Positions 1-8,421 of a DNA stretch of 39,242 nucleotides are shown here, one piece after another. The translations under genes and the position numbers were made by a program. The first letter of the stretch is position 1; every line of letters begins with the position of its first letter. The DNA is from Gammaproteobacteria bacterium (lineage in GTDB: Bacteria; Pseudomonadota; Gammaproteobacteria; Pseudomonadales; Azotimanducaceae). The notes under the pieces were generated by a model. The model did no database searches, was not told the origin of the DNA, and worked only from the letters and a program-made list of their open reading frames with translations. The stretch is from positions 1 to 39,242 of the forward strand of contig SYFY01000146.1 in NCBI GenBank assembly GCA_005799745.1, given 5' to 3'.

Positions 1-1
1 G

Positions 2-433
2 GAAACCGCCAAGGGTTATCTCAAACACGAACGCGAGACCCTCGAAGCGGTCATCGCCGCACGCAATCAGGCACTTACCGGCCTGAAAAAAGCATCACAA
101 AATCCGGGTGATGCGACAGCGATGAAGGAACTCGGTGCTGCGGAAAGCATGCTCGGTAGTGCCTTAGGAAGGATGAACGTCGTGGTCGAGGCCTATCCAG
201 ACCTCAAAGCCAACGCCAACATGATGCAGCTCTCGGAAGAGCTGACCTCCACGGAAAACAAGGTCTCCTTCGCTCGCCACGCGTACCACGACCAAGTGAC
301 GGAGTACAACACTTACAAGCAGACCTTCCCTCCGGTGATTTTCGCGGGGATGTTTGGTCACCGTGCCGATGCGGAACTGCTCGAGTACGAAGACCGTGCG
401 GCCATGCAGGCGGCGCCGAAGGTTTCCTTCTGA
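2..433 (+). CDS. lemA: LemA family protein, 5' end truncated by window edge
   Basis: The open frame runs from base 2 without an upstream start, so the N-terminus (normally a membrane anchor) lies outside the window. The visible part starts inside the helical core, with a HERETLEAVIAARN stretch, and ends in an FPPVIFAGMFGHR-type segment; both are typical of LemA proteins. LemA proteins are membrane-anchored helical bundles with the bulk outside the cytoplasm; their biochemical role is unclear. The M48 protease gene starts 17 bases downstream, and LemA next to an HtpX-like M48 protease is a common pairing, which supports the call. An internal ATG at 122 exists, but the family similarity continues upstream of it, so it is not the start. 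It ends with TGA. Confidence 0.85.
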   Translation, partial: ETAKGYLKHERETLEAVIAARNQALTGLKKASQNPGDATAMKELGAAESMLGSALGRMNVVVEAYPDLKANANMMQLSEELTSTENKVSFARHAYHDQVTEYNTYKQTFPPVIFAGMFGHRADAELLEYEDRAAMQAAPKVSF

Positions 434-450
434 ACTGACGGGATTCTTCC

Positions 451-2376
451 GTGGACTTCTTCAAGGCTCAGGATGCCGCGAGGCGACGTACCTGGCAGCT
501 GGGCCTCCTCTTCGCCGCTGCTGTTTTCACGCTCGTTGTCTTGACCAATCTGCTGATCGCAGCGACGTTTTTTCTCAGCGGAAGTCAGGTTGCGGTGACC
601 GACACCGAATCGTCGCTGACGCTGCTGAGCGCAATGCCCACCGAACTCTGGGGCTGGATCTCATTCGGCGTAATTGGCATCGTCGGCGTGGCCACGCTGT
701 ACAAGTATCTGCGTTTACGGGGTGGTGGTCGGGTCGTCGCTGAGTCCTTTGGTGGCCGCCTGCTGACCCGCGAGCAGGCGGACTTCAAAGAGACACGACT
801 ACTCAACGTGGTTGAAGAAATGGCCATCGCGTCGGGTACGCCGGTGCCGCCGGTGTATTTGCTCGATGAACCCGGGATCAACGCGTTCGCCGCAGGCCAC
901 TCCATTGAAGACGCTGTGGTGGGTGTAAACCGAGGGGCACTCGACACCCTCAGTCGCGAAGAACTGCAAGGCGTCATCGCCCACGAGTTCAGTCACATCC
1001 TCAATGGCGACATGAAGCTGAATCTCCGCCTTATCGCAATTCTTCACGGCATACTCTTCATCGGGCTGATTGGACGGGTGATCGCACGACAAAGCGGCAA
1101 CAGCCGCAAGAATGGTCTCGCCGGGGTAGCGTTCGGCGTCGGTCTCATCGCGATCGGTTACGGCGGCACATTCTTCGGCAACATGATCAAGGCGGCCGTG
1201 AGCCGGCAGCGAGAATTTCTTGCCGATGCCTCCGCGGTTCAATTTACCCGCAACCCTGAAGGTATTTCTGGTGCACTGGAGAAGATCGGAGGATTCCTCC
1301 CCGGTTCAACGGTCAACAATTCACAAGCTCACGAAGCCAGTCACCTCTTCTTTGACCAGGTCGGTGTACGCAAGTTTTTCTCCGGCCTCTTCGCAACACA
1401 TCCACCCCTCGAGGTTCGCATACGCAGCATTGAGCCCCGCTGGGATGGCAAGTTCCCTGCAACGGCACCCTTGCCCGACAGGATGTTTGAGACCTTTGAA
1501 AACGCAGGTATCAGCTCGATGGCGCCACGCGCAGCACCCTCTTCGGCAGCGAAAGAAGGCATCGTTGAAGCAGTAGGCAATCCCGATGCGAAAGACCTCG
1601 CCCGGGCGCAGATGATGGTGAAGCTTGCCGGCAAGGCTTTGACACAAGCCACGCAAGAAGGATTTTCGGCAACCGCTCTGATGTACGCGATGCTGTTGTC
1701 CCACCACGACACCATTCGCAAACAACAGCTCAATGCCATGGCATCAACAGCAGGTGCGCGAATTGCGGATGAGACGGTACGACTCTACGACCTCATTAAA
1801 ACGGTAGAACCCGACCAAAAAACCGTTTTGCTCGCCATGTCGATCCCGGCGCTGAAAACCCAATCGGCCATGCAGTATCGTGCGTTCCAGCAACAGGTCG
1901 CTGCGCTCGTCAACCGCGATACACGTATTGACCTGTTTGAGTGGTTGACTTGTGTGACCCTGATGAAGGACCTGACACCGCACTTCACAGGCGTCCCCTC
2001 GCAGGGCGCAGGCCACACCCAAATCAAGGCAGTGGAACTTGAACTACTCAACGTCCTTGCTTCTCTTGCCAGCACCGCTGAAGCAGAGCCCACTGCTCGC
2101 AGGGATCTCGTGGAAAGGTCCATTGCCGCGCTCGGGCTCAAGTTGCCTTCACGCCCACTCCCAGAGCCCGACTTCGCCACCATCAACGCTTCACTGACAA
2201 AACTACGCGCGCGCGCTCCGCTGCAAAAGCCGCGGGTGCTCAAAGCCATCGTCGCCGCACTGGGCGCGAAAGACGGCATCAACCCTATGGAGAACGCTTT
2301 GATTCACCTTCTAGCCGGTGCACTCGACTGTCCGGTGCCGGTCCAGTTCGCCGGTGGTACCGCCACGAATGCGTAG
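451..2376 (+). CDS. M48 family zinc metalloprotease, HtpX-like, with long C-terminal extension
   Basis: Predicted inner-membrane zinc endopeptidase of 641 residues. Hydrophobic segments lie at about residues 17-41 and 66-86, with more around 193-214 and 225-250. The zinc site is HEFSH at residues 178-182, with a third ligand expected at E255 in the REFLADA segment. HtpX of E. coli is under 300 residues; here about 300 extra residues follow the protease domain, probably cytosolic and helical, and I do not recognise a named domain in them. The start is GTG at 451, since no in-frame ATG precedes the first membrane segment. The gene follows a LemA gene and overlaps the ppx-like gene by eight bases (ATGCGTAG), so it is probably cotranscribed. 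A role in membrane-protein quality control is inferred from the family. Confidence 0.9.
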   Translation: MDFFKAQDAARRRTWQLGLLFAAAVFTLVVLTNLLIAATFFLSGSQVAVTDTESSLTLLSAMPTELWGWISFGVIGIVGVATLYKYLRLRGGGRVVAESFGGRLLTREQADFKETRLLNVVEEMAIASGTPVPPVYLLDEPGINAFAAGHSIEDAVVGVNRGALDTLSREELQGVIAHEFSHILNGDMKLNLRLIAILHGILFIGLIGRVIARQSGNSRKNGLAGVAFGVGLIAIGYGGTFFGNMIKAAVSRQREFLADASAVQFTRNPEGISGALEKIGGFLPGSTVNNSQAHEASHLFFDQVGVRKFFSGLFATHPPLEVRIRSIEPRWDGKFPATAPLPDRMFETFENAGISSMAPRAAPSSAAKEGIVEAVGNPDAKDLARAQMMVKLAGKALTQATQEGFSATALMYAMLLSHHDTIRKQQLNAMASTAGARIADETVRLYDLIKTVEPDQKTVLLAMSIPALKTQSAMQYRAFQQQVAALVNRDTRIDLFEWLTCVTLMKDLTPHFTGVPSQGAGHTQIKAVELELLNVLASLASTAEAEPTARRDLVERSIAALGLKLPSRPLPEPDFATINASLTKLRARAPLQKPRVLKAIVAALGAKDGINPMENALIHLLAGALDCPVPVQFAGGTATNA

Positions 2377-3850
2377 ACAGCTCGCATCACTCGACCTCGG
2401 CTCCAACAGTTTTCATCTGCTCGTCGTCAATGAACGCGACGGGCACATTCAGGTCGTCGACAAATATCGGGAGATGGTGCGGCTCGTTGCGGGTCTAGGT
2501 TCCGACGGCAACCTCGATCAGGAAACTGAAACCAAGGCGCTCGACTGTCTTGAGCGATTGGCAGAGCGGCTCCGGGGCCTGAAGGAAGAAAACGTTCGCA
2601 TCGTTGGCACCAGTGCCTTGCGTCAAGCCAAAAACTCAGCACGGTTTATCGAAAAAGCGCAGCGCATTCTCGGTCATCCCGTCGAACTCATCGGGGGCCG
2701 TGAAGAAGCGCGTCTCATCTATCTCGGTGTCTCCCACAGCCTCGAAGACAACAACGACCGCCGACTGGTGATCGATATCGGTGGAGGCAGCACCGAGCTC
2801 ATTATCGGTCGCCACTTCGGGCCCGAAGTGATGGAGAGCGTGCACATGGGTTGTGTCGCCATGTCAATCCGCTGTTTTCCCGGCGGAAAGATCGGGCGTC
2901 GCAGCTTTGAGCATGCGGTGTACCTCGGTCGTCAGGAACTCGAACCTGTCAGCCTGCACTTTCAGCCAGAAAACTGGGAGACGGCTATAGGTGCTTCGGG
3001 CAGTGTGCTCGCCATTGAAGAAGTCCTGTCCGGGAACGGTTATCCCGCTGGCGTTATCACCGCTGAAGGACTGGAGTGGCTGATCAGCTATCTCATCGAA
3101 GCAAAACAGATTGAACTCGTTAATCTGCCGCAACTTTCTGAAGAGCGTGCACCGGTATTTTGTGGAGGTGTCGCGATTCTCGCTGCTGTATTTGCGGAAC
3201 TCAATGTTGACTACATGCATGCCTCCACTGGCGCGCTCCGCGAAGGATTGATCTACGACCTGCTCGGTCGTGTACATCAAGCGGATATCCGGGAAGCGAC
3301 TGTCGCCAGTTTACGCAGTCGATATCACGTCGAGCCGGCCCACACCGACCGTGTCCGCGATCTTGTAATGATCTTGCATGCCCAGGTTGCCAAAGTATGG
3401 AAGATCGCTGACGAAGAAGACGCTGCGCTGCTCCGCTGGGCGGGTGATCTTCATGAAATCGGCATGGACATCTCCCACAGCCAATACCACAAACACGGCG
3501 GTTATTTGCTGCTGAGTATGGACATGCTCGGTTTTTCGCGCCGCGATCAATCGCGTCTCGCCACACTCGTCCGATCCCACCGTCGAAAAGTGCCCATGGA
3601 TCTCTTCACCGGGGAAGATGCAGAGGCGCTCCTCAGACTGACGGTTCTGTTGCGCCTCGCGGTTGTGCTACGCCGTTCCCGTAATAACGATGTGGTCCCC
3701 GACATTCAGCTCAAGACCCACGGTGACGTGCTGCAGATCAAACTGTCCGGTGCGTGGCTCAACGAACATCCGCTGACACGTCTGGACCTCGAACAAGAAA
3801 CTGAATTTCTGACACACACGCCGATTTCGTTGAAGGTCGTCGAGGTCTGA
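2369..3850 (+). CDS. ppx: Ppx/GppA family phosphatase (exopolyphosphatase-like)
   Basis: Member of the actin-fold Ppx/GppA family, which removes phosphate from polyphosphate chains or hydrolyses pppGpp. From the ATG at 2369 the protein has 493 residues. It opens with the first phosphate-binding motif (DLGSNSFHL, 9-17), has an acidic GGREEAR segment near 109-115 where the catalytic Glu is expected, and has DIGGGSTE at 136-143. The C-terminal part carries an HD-like region (DLHEIGMDISHSQYHKHGG) as in full-length Ppx/GppA. I prefer ATG 2369, overlapping the stop of the protease gene, over an in-frame start at 2318, which would add 17 residues unlike the family. Sequence alone does not separate Ppx from GppA. 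Confidence 0.88.
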   Translation: MRRQLASLDLGSNSFHLLVVNERDGHIQVVDKYREMVRLVAGLGSDGNLDQETETKALDCLERLAERLRGLKEENVRIVGTSALRQAKNSARFIEKAQRILGHPVELIGGREEARLIYLGVSHSLEDNNDRRLVIDIGGGSTELIIGRHFGPEVMESVHMGCVAMSIRCFPGGKIGRRSFEHAVYLGRQELEPVSLHFQPENWETAIGASGSVLAIEEVLSGNGYPAGVITAEGLEWLISYLIEAKQIELVNLPQLSEERAPVFCGGVAILAAVFAELNVDYMHASTGALREGLIYDLLGRVHQADIREATVASLRSRYHVEPAHTDRVRDLVMILHAQVAKVWKIADEEDAALLRWAGDLHEIGMDISHSQYHKHGGYLLLSMDMLGFSRRDQSRLATLVRSHRRKVPMDLFTGEDAEALLRLTVLLRLAVVLRRSRNNDVVPDIQLKTHGDVLQIKLSGAWLNEHPLTRLDLEQETEFLTHTPISLKVVEV

Positions 3851-3853
3851 CAC

Positions 3854-4564
3854 GTGAAGGACGAGATTTACCGGAGCCCAAACCCCCATCTGGTTGATTT
3901 CGCGTTTGATGATCGTGTCGCCCAGGTTTTTCCGGACATGATCCGGCGCAGCGTACCAGGATACGAACTCGTGGTGCCTATGACCGGGCTCATCGCTGCG
4001 CGGCATCTGCGTGGGGGAGATCGTCTTTATGACCTGGGTTGTTCGCTGGGGGCGACGACGACAGCGGTACTGGCGGGTCTCGGGACCACACAAAGCCACA
4101 TCGTCGCCGTGGATCAATCCAACGCCATGGTCACAAAGGCACGAACGTTGGTGACCGATACACGCGTTGATTTCGTTGAAGCTGATGTGCGCGATTTCGA
4201 TTTCGGACCGGCGCGCGTGGTGCTCTCCAATTGGCTGCTGCAGTTCATTCCGCCGTCTGATCGCCTGCTACTGTTGCAACGTATCGCTAAAGCGTTAGGC
4301 AGCGGCGGAATGTTGTTGCTATCGGAGAAAATTCGGTCCGAAGATCCGGCCATCCAAACATTCATGGACGAAACCCACCACGCCTTCAAAGCGGCCAACG
4401 GTTACTCGGATATCGAGATTCAGCAGAAGCGCGCCGCCATTGAAAACGTCATGATCGTGGACTCCGAAGAAATTCATCTCAAGCGGCTTCGTGAAGCCGG
4501 ATTCAAAGAGGTTACCGTCTGGTTCCGTTGCCTCAATTGGTTGTCACTGATCGCGCGAACGTGA
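3854..4564 (+). CDS. cmoA: carboxy-S-adenosyl-L-methionine synthase CmoA
   Basis: CmoA converts SAM and prephenate into carboxy-SAM, the donor used by CmoB to make 5-carboxymethoxyuridine at tRNA position 34. The 236-residue protein starts at GTG 3854, three bases after the ppx-like stop. It shows the family signature LVDFAFDDRVAQVFPDMIRR at residues 13-32 and a SAM-binding loop YDLGCSLGATT at 59-69, followed by VAVDQSNAM. Length agrees with E. coli CmoA (about 247). The stop overlaps the GTG start of cmoB in a GTGA, which suggests coupled translation. This is one of the firmest calls in the window. Confidence 0.96.
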   Translation: MKDEIYRSPNPHLVDFAFDDRVAQVFPDMIRRSVPGYELVVPMTGLIAARHLRGGDRLYDLGCSLGATTTAVLAGLGTTQSHIVAVDQSNAMVTKARTLVTDTRVDFVEADVRDFDFGPARVVLSNWLLQFIPPSDRLLLLQRIAKALGSGGMLLLSEKIRSEDPAIQTFMDETHHAFKAANGYSDIEIQQKRAAIENVMIVDSEEIHLKRLREAGFKEVTVWFRCLNWLSLIART

Positions 4565-5466
4565 ACTTCGACGCACAACTCTCGAACGAACTTGGACGTT
4601 TCGCCGCGAACTTTCCCGAGTGGGCCGACGTCAGGCCTGGGCTACCGGCAAAGTTCTCTGTCGAAGCACACGGAGATGCGGCACAGTGGCGCGAAGCGAT
4701 TGAGGACCTGGAGGAGCCACACCTTCGCGAATCGTCACTGCGTCGCTTGATGCCGTGGCGCAAGGGTCCATGGACATTCGGTGAAACTCACATCGACACC
4801 GAGTGGCGCTCGGACTGGAAGTGGGAGCGGCTCAAACCTCACTTGCCAAGCCTTGATCACCAACGGGTTCTGGACGTGGGATGTGGCAACGGCTACTTCG
4901 GCTGGCGACTGCTTGATGCCGGCGCACGCGCGGTGGTGGGTATCGACCCGACGCTCCTCTACTGCATGCAGCACCTTGCGGCTGCGCGCATGCTCGGTGA
5001 AGCGAATCACTGGGTTCTCCCACTAACGCTCGAAGCATCACCCCTCGCAGCGTGTTTCGACACGGTGTTGTCCATGGGTGTGATCTATCACCGCAAGGAA
5101 CCCGTTGACCACGTTGCACGTTTGTTCGCTTGTTGCAGACCGGGGGGGACCGTTGTACTCGAGTCTCTCATCGTTGAAGGTACAATATCGCTCCATCCAC
5201 CGAATCGATATGCACGCATGCGCAACGTCAGCATCGTGCCTTCAATCGAACAGCTCAAATCCTGGTTGCGCGATGCGGGTTTCGAGTCACCCCGTGTAGT
5301 CGACATCACGCCCACGCTGACGGATGAACAACACACGACAGATTGGATGCGCTTTGAATCACTGCGCGAAGCCCTCGATCCACACGATGCATCCAAAACC
5401 GTCGAAGGTCACCCTGCTCCGATTCGAGCCACCGTCATTGCCAACAAGGCTAGAGCTAAGCCATGA
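4561..5466 (+). CDS. cmoB: tRNA U34 carboxymethyltransferase CmoB
   Basis: CmoB transfers the carboxymethyl group from carboxy-SAM to 5-hydroxyuridine at tRNA position 34, allowing wider wobble decoding. With the GTG start at 4561 (GTGA overlap with cmoA) the protein has 301 residues, slightly short against the roughly 320 of E. coli. The diagnostic block RKGPWTFGETHIDTEWRSD is at about residues 67-85, and the nucleotide-binding loop VLDVGCGNGYFGWR is at 103-116. An in-frame TTG at 4528 would add 11 residues inside cmoA; I consider it less likely. The 3' end overlaps the next gene by ATGA. Confidence 0.95.
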   Translation: MNFDAQLSNELGRFAANFPEWADVRPGLPAKFSVEAHGDAAQWREAIEDLEEPHLRESSLRRLMPWRKGPWTFGETHIDTEWRSDWKWERLKPHLPSLDHQRVLDVGCGNGYFGWRLLDAGARAVVGIDPTLLYCMQHLAAARMLGEANHWVLPLTLEASPLAACFDTVLSMGVIYHRKEPVDHVARLFACCRPGGTVVLESLIVEGTISLHPPNRYARMRNVSIVPSIEQLKSWLRDAGFESPRVVDITPTLTDEQHTTDWMRFESLREALDPHDASKTVEGHPAPIRATVIANKARAKP

Positions 5467-6215
5467 AAGTGCGCTTGGGCACGCTTGTCAGCGTGCTTTT
5501 AACGATCACACCGGTTCATGCTAACGATTGTGTAATCTTGCTTCATGGCCTGATCCGTTCACCCGACTCGATGTCGACGATGGCCGAGTCACTCGAAGAT
5601 GCAGGTTTCCGCGTCGCGAACACCGGTTATCCCTCTCGCGACCACACCATCGATGAACTCGCCCCGAAAGCCCTGAAATCAGGCATCGATCAATGTATTA
5701 AGACCCTTGATGCAAACACCGAATCACAGATCCACATCGTCACCCACTCGCTTGGCGGCATTCTCACGCGTGTCTATCTGCACGACCACACCATCGAAAG
5801 ACTGGGTCGTGTAGTCATGCTTGGGCCACCCAACCAGGGCAGTGAGGCGGTAGATGAACTGAAGGGTGTACCTGGGTTCGACGTGATCAATGGACCGGCA
5901 GGTTCTCAGCTCGGAACAGATGCGGATTCGGTACCCCGCAAACTTGGCGCGGTGGATTTCGAAGTGGGTGTGATCGCAGGCAGTAATTCCATGAATCCAC
6001 TGTTGTCGCATCTTCTACCCGACGAAGACGACGGCAAAGTGAGTGTCGCCGCCACCCGCGTTGAAGGTATGCAGGACTTCATCACGCTACCGGTGACACA
6101 CACCTTCATGATGCGGGATGAAGAGGTGCTGCGGCAGACCCTGCACTTCCTGATACACGGTCGGTTTGATCATCCCGCCTCTGCGCCCGCCCCCTCCCAC
6201 TCACCCGGCCCCTGA
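5463..6215 (+). CDS. exported alpha/beta hydrolase (lipase-like)
   Basis: A 250-residue serine hydrolase. The first ~20 residues form a signal peptide, with a probable cleavage after VHA, so the enzyme should act in the periplasm or outside. The oxyanion segment LLHGL follows directly, and the nucleophile elbow is THSLGG with Ser96. His213 in VTHTFMM is the likely catalytic His. The acid was not pinned down. Family relatives act on carboxylic esters or lipids; the substrate cannot be read from the sequence. The start codon overlaps the cmoB stop (ATGA), which places it at the end of the upstream gene chain although its function appears unrelated to tRNA modification. Confidence 0.82.
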   Translation: MKVRLGTLVSVLLTITPVHANDCVILLHGLIRSPDSMSTMAESLEDAGFRVANTGYPSRDHTIDELAPKALKSGIDQCIKTLDANTESQIHIVTHSLGGILTRVYLHDHTIERLGRVVMLGPPNQGSEAVDELKGVPGFDVINGPAGSQLGTDADSVPRKLGAVDFEVGVIAGSNSMNPLLSHLLPDEDDGKVSVAATRVEGMQDFITLPVTHTFMMRDEEVLRQTLHFLIHGRFDHPASAPAPSHSPGP

Positions 6216-6271
6216 CAAAGGAGCCGGCCCTGGGCGATGATGGCGCAGCACCAGTATTTGGACCGATCACC

Positions 6272-6889
6272 ATGAAGCTCTATTTCGCGCCGGGTTCCTG
6301 CGCCGCAGCCTCGCATATTGCGCTTGAAGAGTCCGGCGCGACCTACGAGACGCACAGGCTCGACTTTCGCCGCAATGAACAACGATCACCGGAATATCTC
6401 GCCATCAACCCTAAGGGGCGGGTACCCACACTGGCCACCGACCACGGCATCATCACGGAAACGCCGGCGATTCTGGCTTTCATCGCGCAGAGTTTCCCGT
6501 CGGCGCACCTCGCTCCGCTGAACGACCCTTTCCTGTTCGCTCAGATGCAGGCTTTCAACAGCTACCTCTGTTCCACCGTTCATGTCGCCCACGCGCATCG
6601 CATGCGGGGTAGTCGTTGGGCTGATGATCCCGTAGCTGTTGAAGCGATGAAGAAGAAAGTACCGCAGAACATGGCGGACAGCTTTCAGCTGATCGAAGAC
6701 GATATGTTTAAAGGGCCCTGGGTACTCGGTGATCAGTATTCCGTTGCCGATATCTACCTCTATACGATTTCCACCTGGCTGGAGAGCGACGGCGTTGATC
6801 TCCGGCGTTTCCCACGCGTCGCAGACCTGCATGATCGCGTGGCAGCGCGGCCCTCAGTGCAGGCCGTCGAGGCTGCTCATCGTGTCTGA
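6272..6889 (+). CDS. glutathione S-transferase family protein
   Basis: A 205-residue protein beginning MKLYFAPGSCAAASHIALEE. This is the beta-class-like GST N-terminus with a Cys at residue 10, the usual catalytic position in bacterial beta GSTs. The cis-Pro and substrate-binding segment NPKGRVPTL and the ETPAILAF helix follow. The C-terminal helical domain includes GPWVLGDQYSVADIYLY, typical of the GST fold. Expected role: cytosolic glutathione conjugation or peroxide/electrophile detoxification; the actual substrate is unknown. It stands after a 56-base gap and is in the same direction as the neighbours. Confidence 0.9.
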   Translation: MKLYFAPGSCAAASHIALEESGATYETHRLDFRRNEQRSPEYLAINPKGRVPTLATDHGIITETPAILAFIAQSFPSAHLAPLNDPFLFAQMQAFNSYLCSTVHVAHAHRMRGSRWADDPVAVEAMKKKVPQNMADSFQLIEDDMFKGPWVLGDQYSVADIYLYTISTWLESDGVDLRRFPRVADLHDRVAARPSVQAVEAAHRV

Positions 6890-6943
6890 CACGGCTCGCA
6901 GCTTTCCATCACGAACGTACCGGTCCCTCGTTACGGTGCTTCC

Positions 6944-7321
6944 ATGCTGAACATGCCTTTCGTCCGATTCCGCTTTCGCGGCAAAGTCCGTCGCATCTTC
7001 GACATCTATCTCTCGTTCATGGATAACGGCGGCCACGCCATGCATCCCATCGAAGTCGCCCGTATGGCGAACTGCTCCATGCAGGAGGCCTCAGTGCGTC
7101 TTGCGGATACACCGGAGCTCTTTGTCCGCCTGCCCCAACGGGCCGATGGATTGACACGTTATCGCCTGACCAGCCAGCTCGCCACCAAAACACCGGAAGA
7201 AGTCGAAGCACTACTCAAGCGTCATGCCCGTCGCGAGTCCATGATCCTCTATGCACTCGGTACCATGCTTCTTCTGCTCTTCATCATCGCGCTCGGCCTC
7301 GCCGGCCCTGCTCTGGGGTAA
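6944..7321 (+). CDS. small protein of unknown function: possible DNA-binding-like N-part plus C-terminal membrane helix
   Basis: A 125-residue protein I do not recognise. Residues 1-95 are soluble and include a segment (FMDNGGHAMHPIEVARMANCS) that resembles a winged-helix or helix-turn-helix arrangement, followed by YRLTSQLATKTPEEVEALL. Residues about 100-122 form a single strong hydrophobic helix at the very C-terminus, so a tail-anchored inner-membrane protein is predicted. Its TAA stop lies two bases before the ATG of the acyl-CoA dehydrogenase, so the two genes are probably cotranscribed. A second ATG three codons in (6953) is an alternative start. The domain reading is an inference from residue pattern only. 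Confidence 0.7.
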   Translation: MLNMPFVRFRFRGKVRRIFDIYLSFMDNGGHAMHPIEVARMANCSMQEASVRLADTPELFVRLPQRADGLTRYRLTSQLATKTPEEVEALLKRHARRESMILYALGTMLLLLFIIALGLAGPALG

Positions 7322-7323
7322 CC

Positions 7324-8421
7324 ATGCCGGAACAACTTTTTCCTGAACTGCTCGCGCTGCGCGATCGAGCTACCACTTTCGCGAAAGACATCCTCTGTGC
7401 ACGGGAGAACGTATCCCACGCCGAGGTGGTGGCAGAATCCAAACGCGTCGGATTATTCCCCATGTCGCAACCGCGTTCGTTTGGCGGCAGCGAAGCCGGC
7501 CCGTTAGCTATGACGGTCGTTCGTGAAGCGCTCGCGGCCTGCAATGCACCTCACACCCATTCTGTATTTGGTCCAGGACCCGGCGTGCTCGCGAAGTGTG
7601 ATGAGCCGCTGCGTTCCCGCTATCTCGCGCCGGTGCTGGCAGGTGAGAAGCGAGGCGGATTCGGATTCACCGAACCCGACGATGCACCTGCACCAACCAC
7701 TGCCGTGATTGACGGCGACATGTTGATCGTCAACGGTCAGAAGAGTTACGTCACGGGAGGTGGCAATGCCGACTTCATCAACACGCTGTGTCAGATCCCG
7801 GGAAAAGGACCAGCGCTGGTCGTGATCGATACAAGTGCCGAGGGTGTCACGCTGACTCGCCGCTTTTCTTCCATCGATGGCAGCCATCACGCGGCCTTTG
7901 CCTTTAACAACGTACGTGTGCCAGTCAGCCACATCATCGGCAAGGCCGGTGAAGGCATGCCACGCGCCTTGCAACAGATTGGTGATACACGCTTGCTCAT
8001 CGCCGCGAATGTTACCGGTTGGATGATGTACGCCACGGACTTCGCGCGTGATCACATTCAACAACCGGATCGAAGTGGAGAGCCACGTGCTGCCAAGGAA
8101 GGGGTGCGTATGCGCTACGCCGACATGCGCATTCGTACCTTTGCTGCGCGCAGCATGTTGTACCGCACTGCGCGGCTTGCTGAAGCCGGCGAGAACATCG
8201 TCAATGAAGCGATCTGCTGCAAAGTGTTTGCAACGGAGGCGGTGACCGAAGTGGTGGATACCGCCATTCAGCTGGTCGGCGGAAACGCCCTCGTAACGGG
8301 CCATCCCCTTGAAGCCCTGTACCGCGAGATTCGTTCGCTCAGGCTCGCGGAAGGTGCGAGTGATGTGTTGCGGTTGAATCTGGTGCGTGGTGATCTTGAG
8401 CTCGGCAAAGGCCGTCTATGA
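7324..8421 (+). CDS. acyl-CoA dehydrogenase family protein
   Basis: A flavoprotein of 365 residues of the acyl-CoA dehydrogenase fold. Visible signatures are GGFGFTEPDDAPAPTT with the following KSYVTGGGNADF in the middle beta domain (FAD-binding region), and the C-terminal LRLAEGASDVLRLNL, in which the Glu before Gly sits at the usual catalytic-base position. Family members oxidise acyl-CoA to trans-2-enoyl-CoA and pass electrons to ETF. No thiolase, hydratase or CoA ligase gene is nearby, so the substrate is open. The TGA stop at 8419-8421 overlaps the end of the convergent Smr gene. Confidence 0.88.
   Translation: MPEQLFPELLALRDRATTFAKDILCARENVSHAEVVAESKRVGLFPMSQPRSFGGSEAGPLAMTVVREALAACNAPHTHSVFGPGPGVLAKCDEPLRSRYLAPVLAGEKRGGFGFTEPDDAPAPTTAVIDGDMLIVNGQKSYVTGGGNADFINTLCQIPGKGPALVVIDTSAEGVTLTRRFSSIDGSHHAAFAFNNVRVPVSHIIGKAGEGMPRALQQIGDTRLLIAANVTGWMMYATDFARDHIQQPDRSGEPRAAKEGVRMRYADMRIRTFAARSMLYRTARLAEAGENIVNEAICCKVFATEAVTEVVDTAIQLVGGNALVTGHPLEALYREIRSLRLAEGASDVLRLNLVRGDLELGKGRL

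Noticed and set aside
6216-6240. Terminator after the exported hydrolase
   Set aside because: CCGGC...GCCGG can pair, but the stem has a mismatch and there is no T run.
7504-8304. A 266-codon minus-strand frame over the acyl-CoA dehydrogenase
   Set aside because: It is a shadow of a recognised gene and has an implausible composition.
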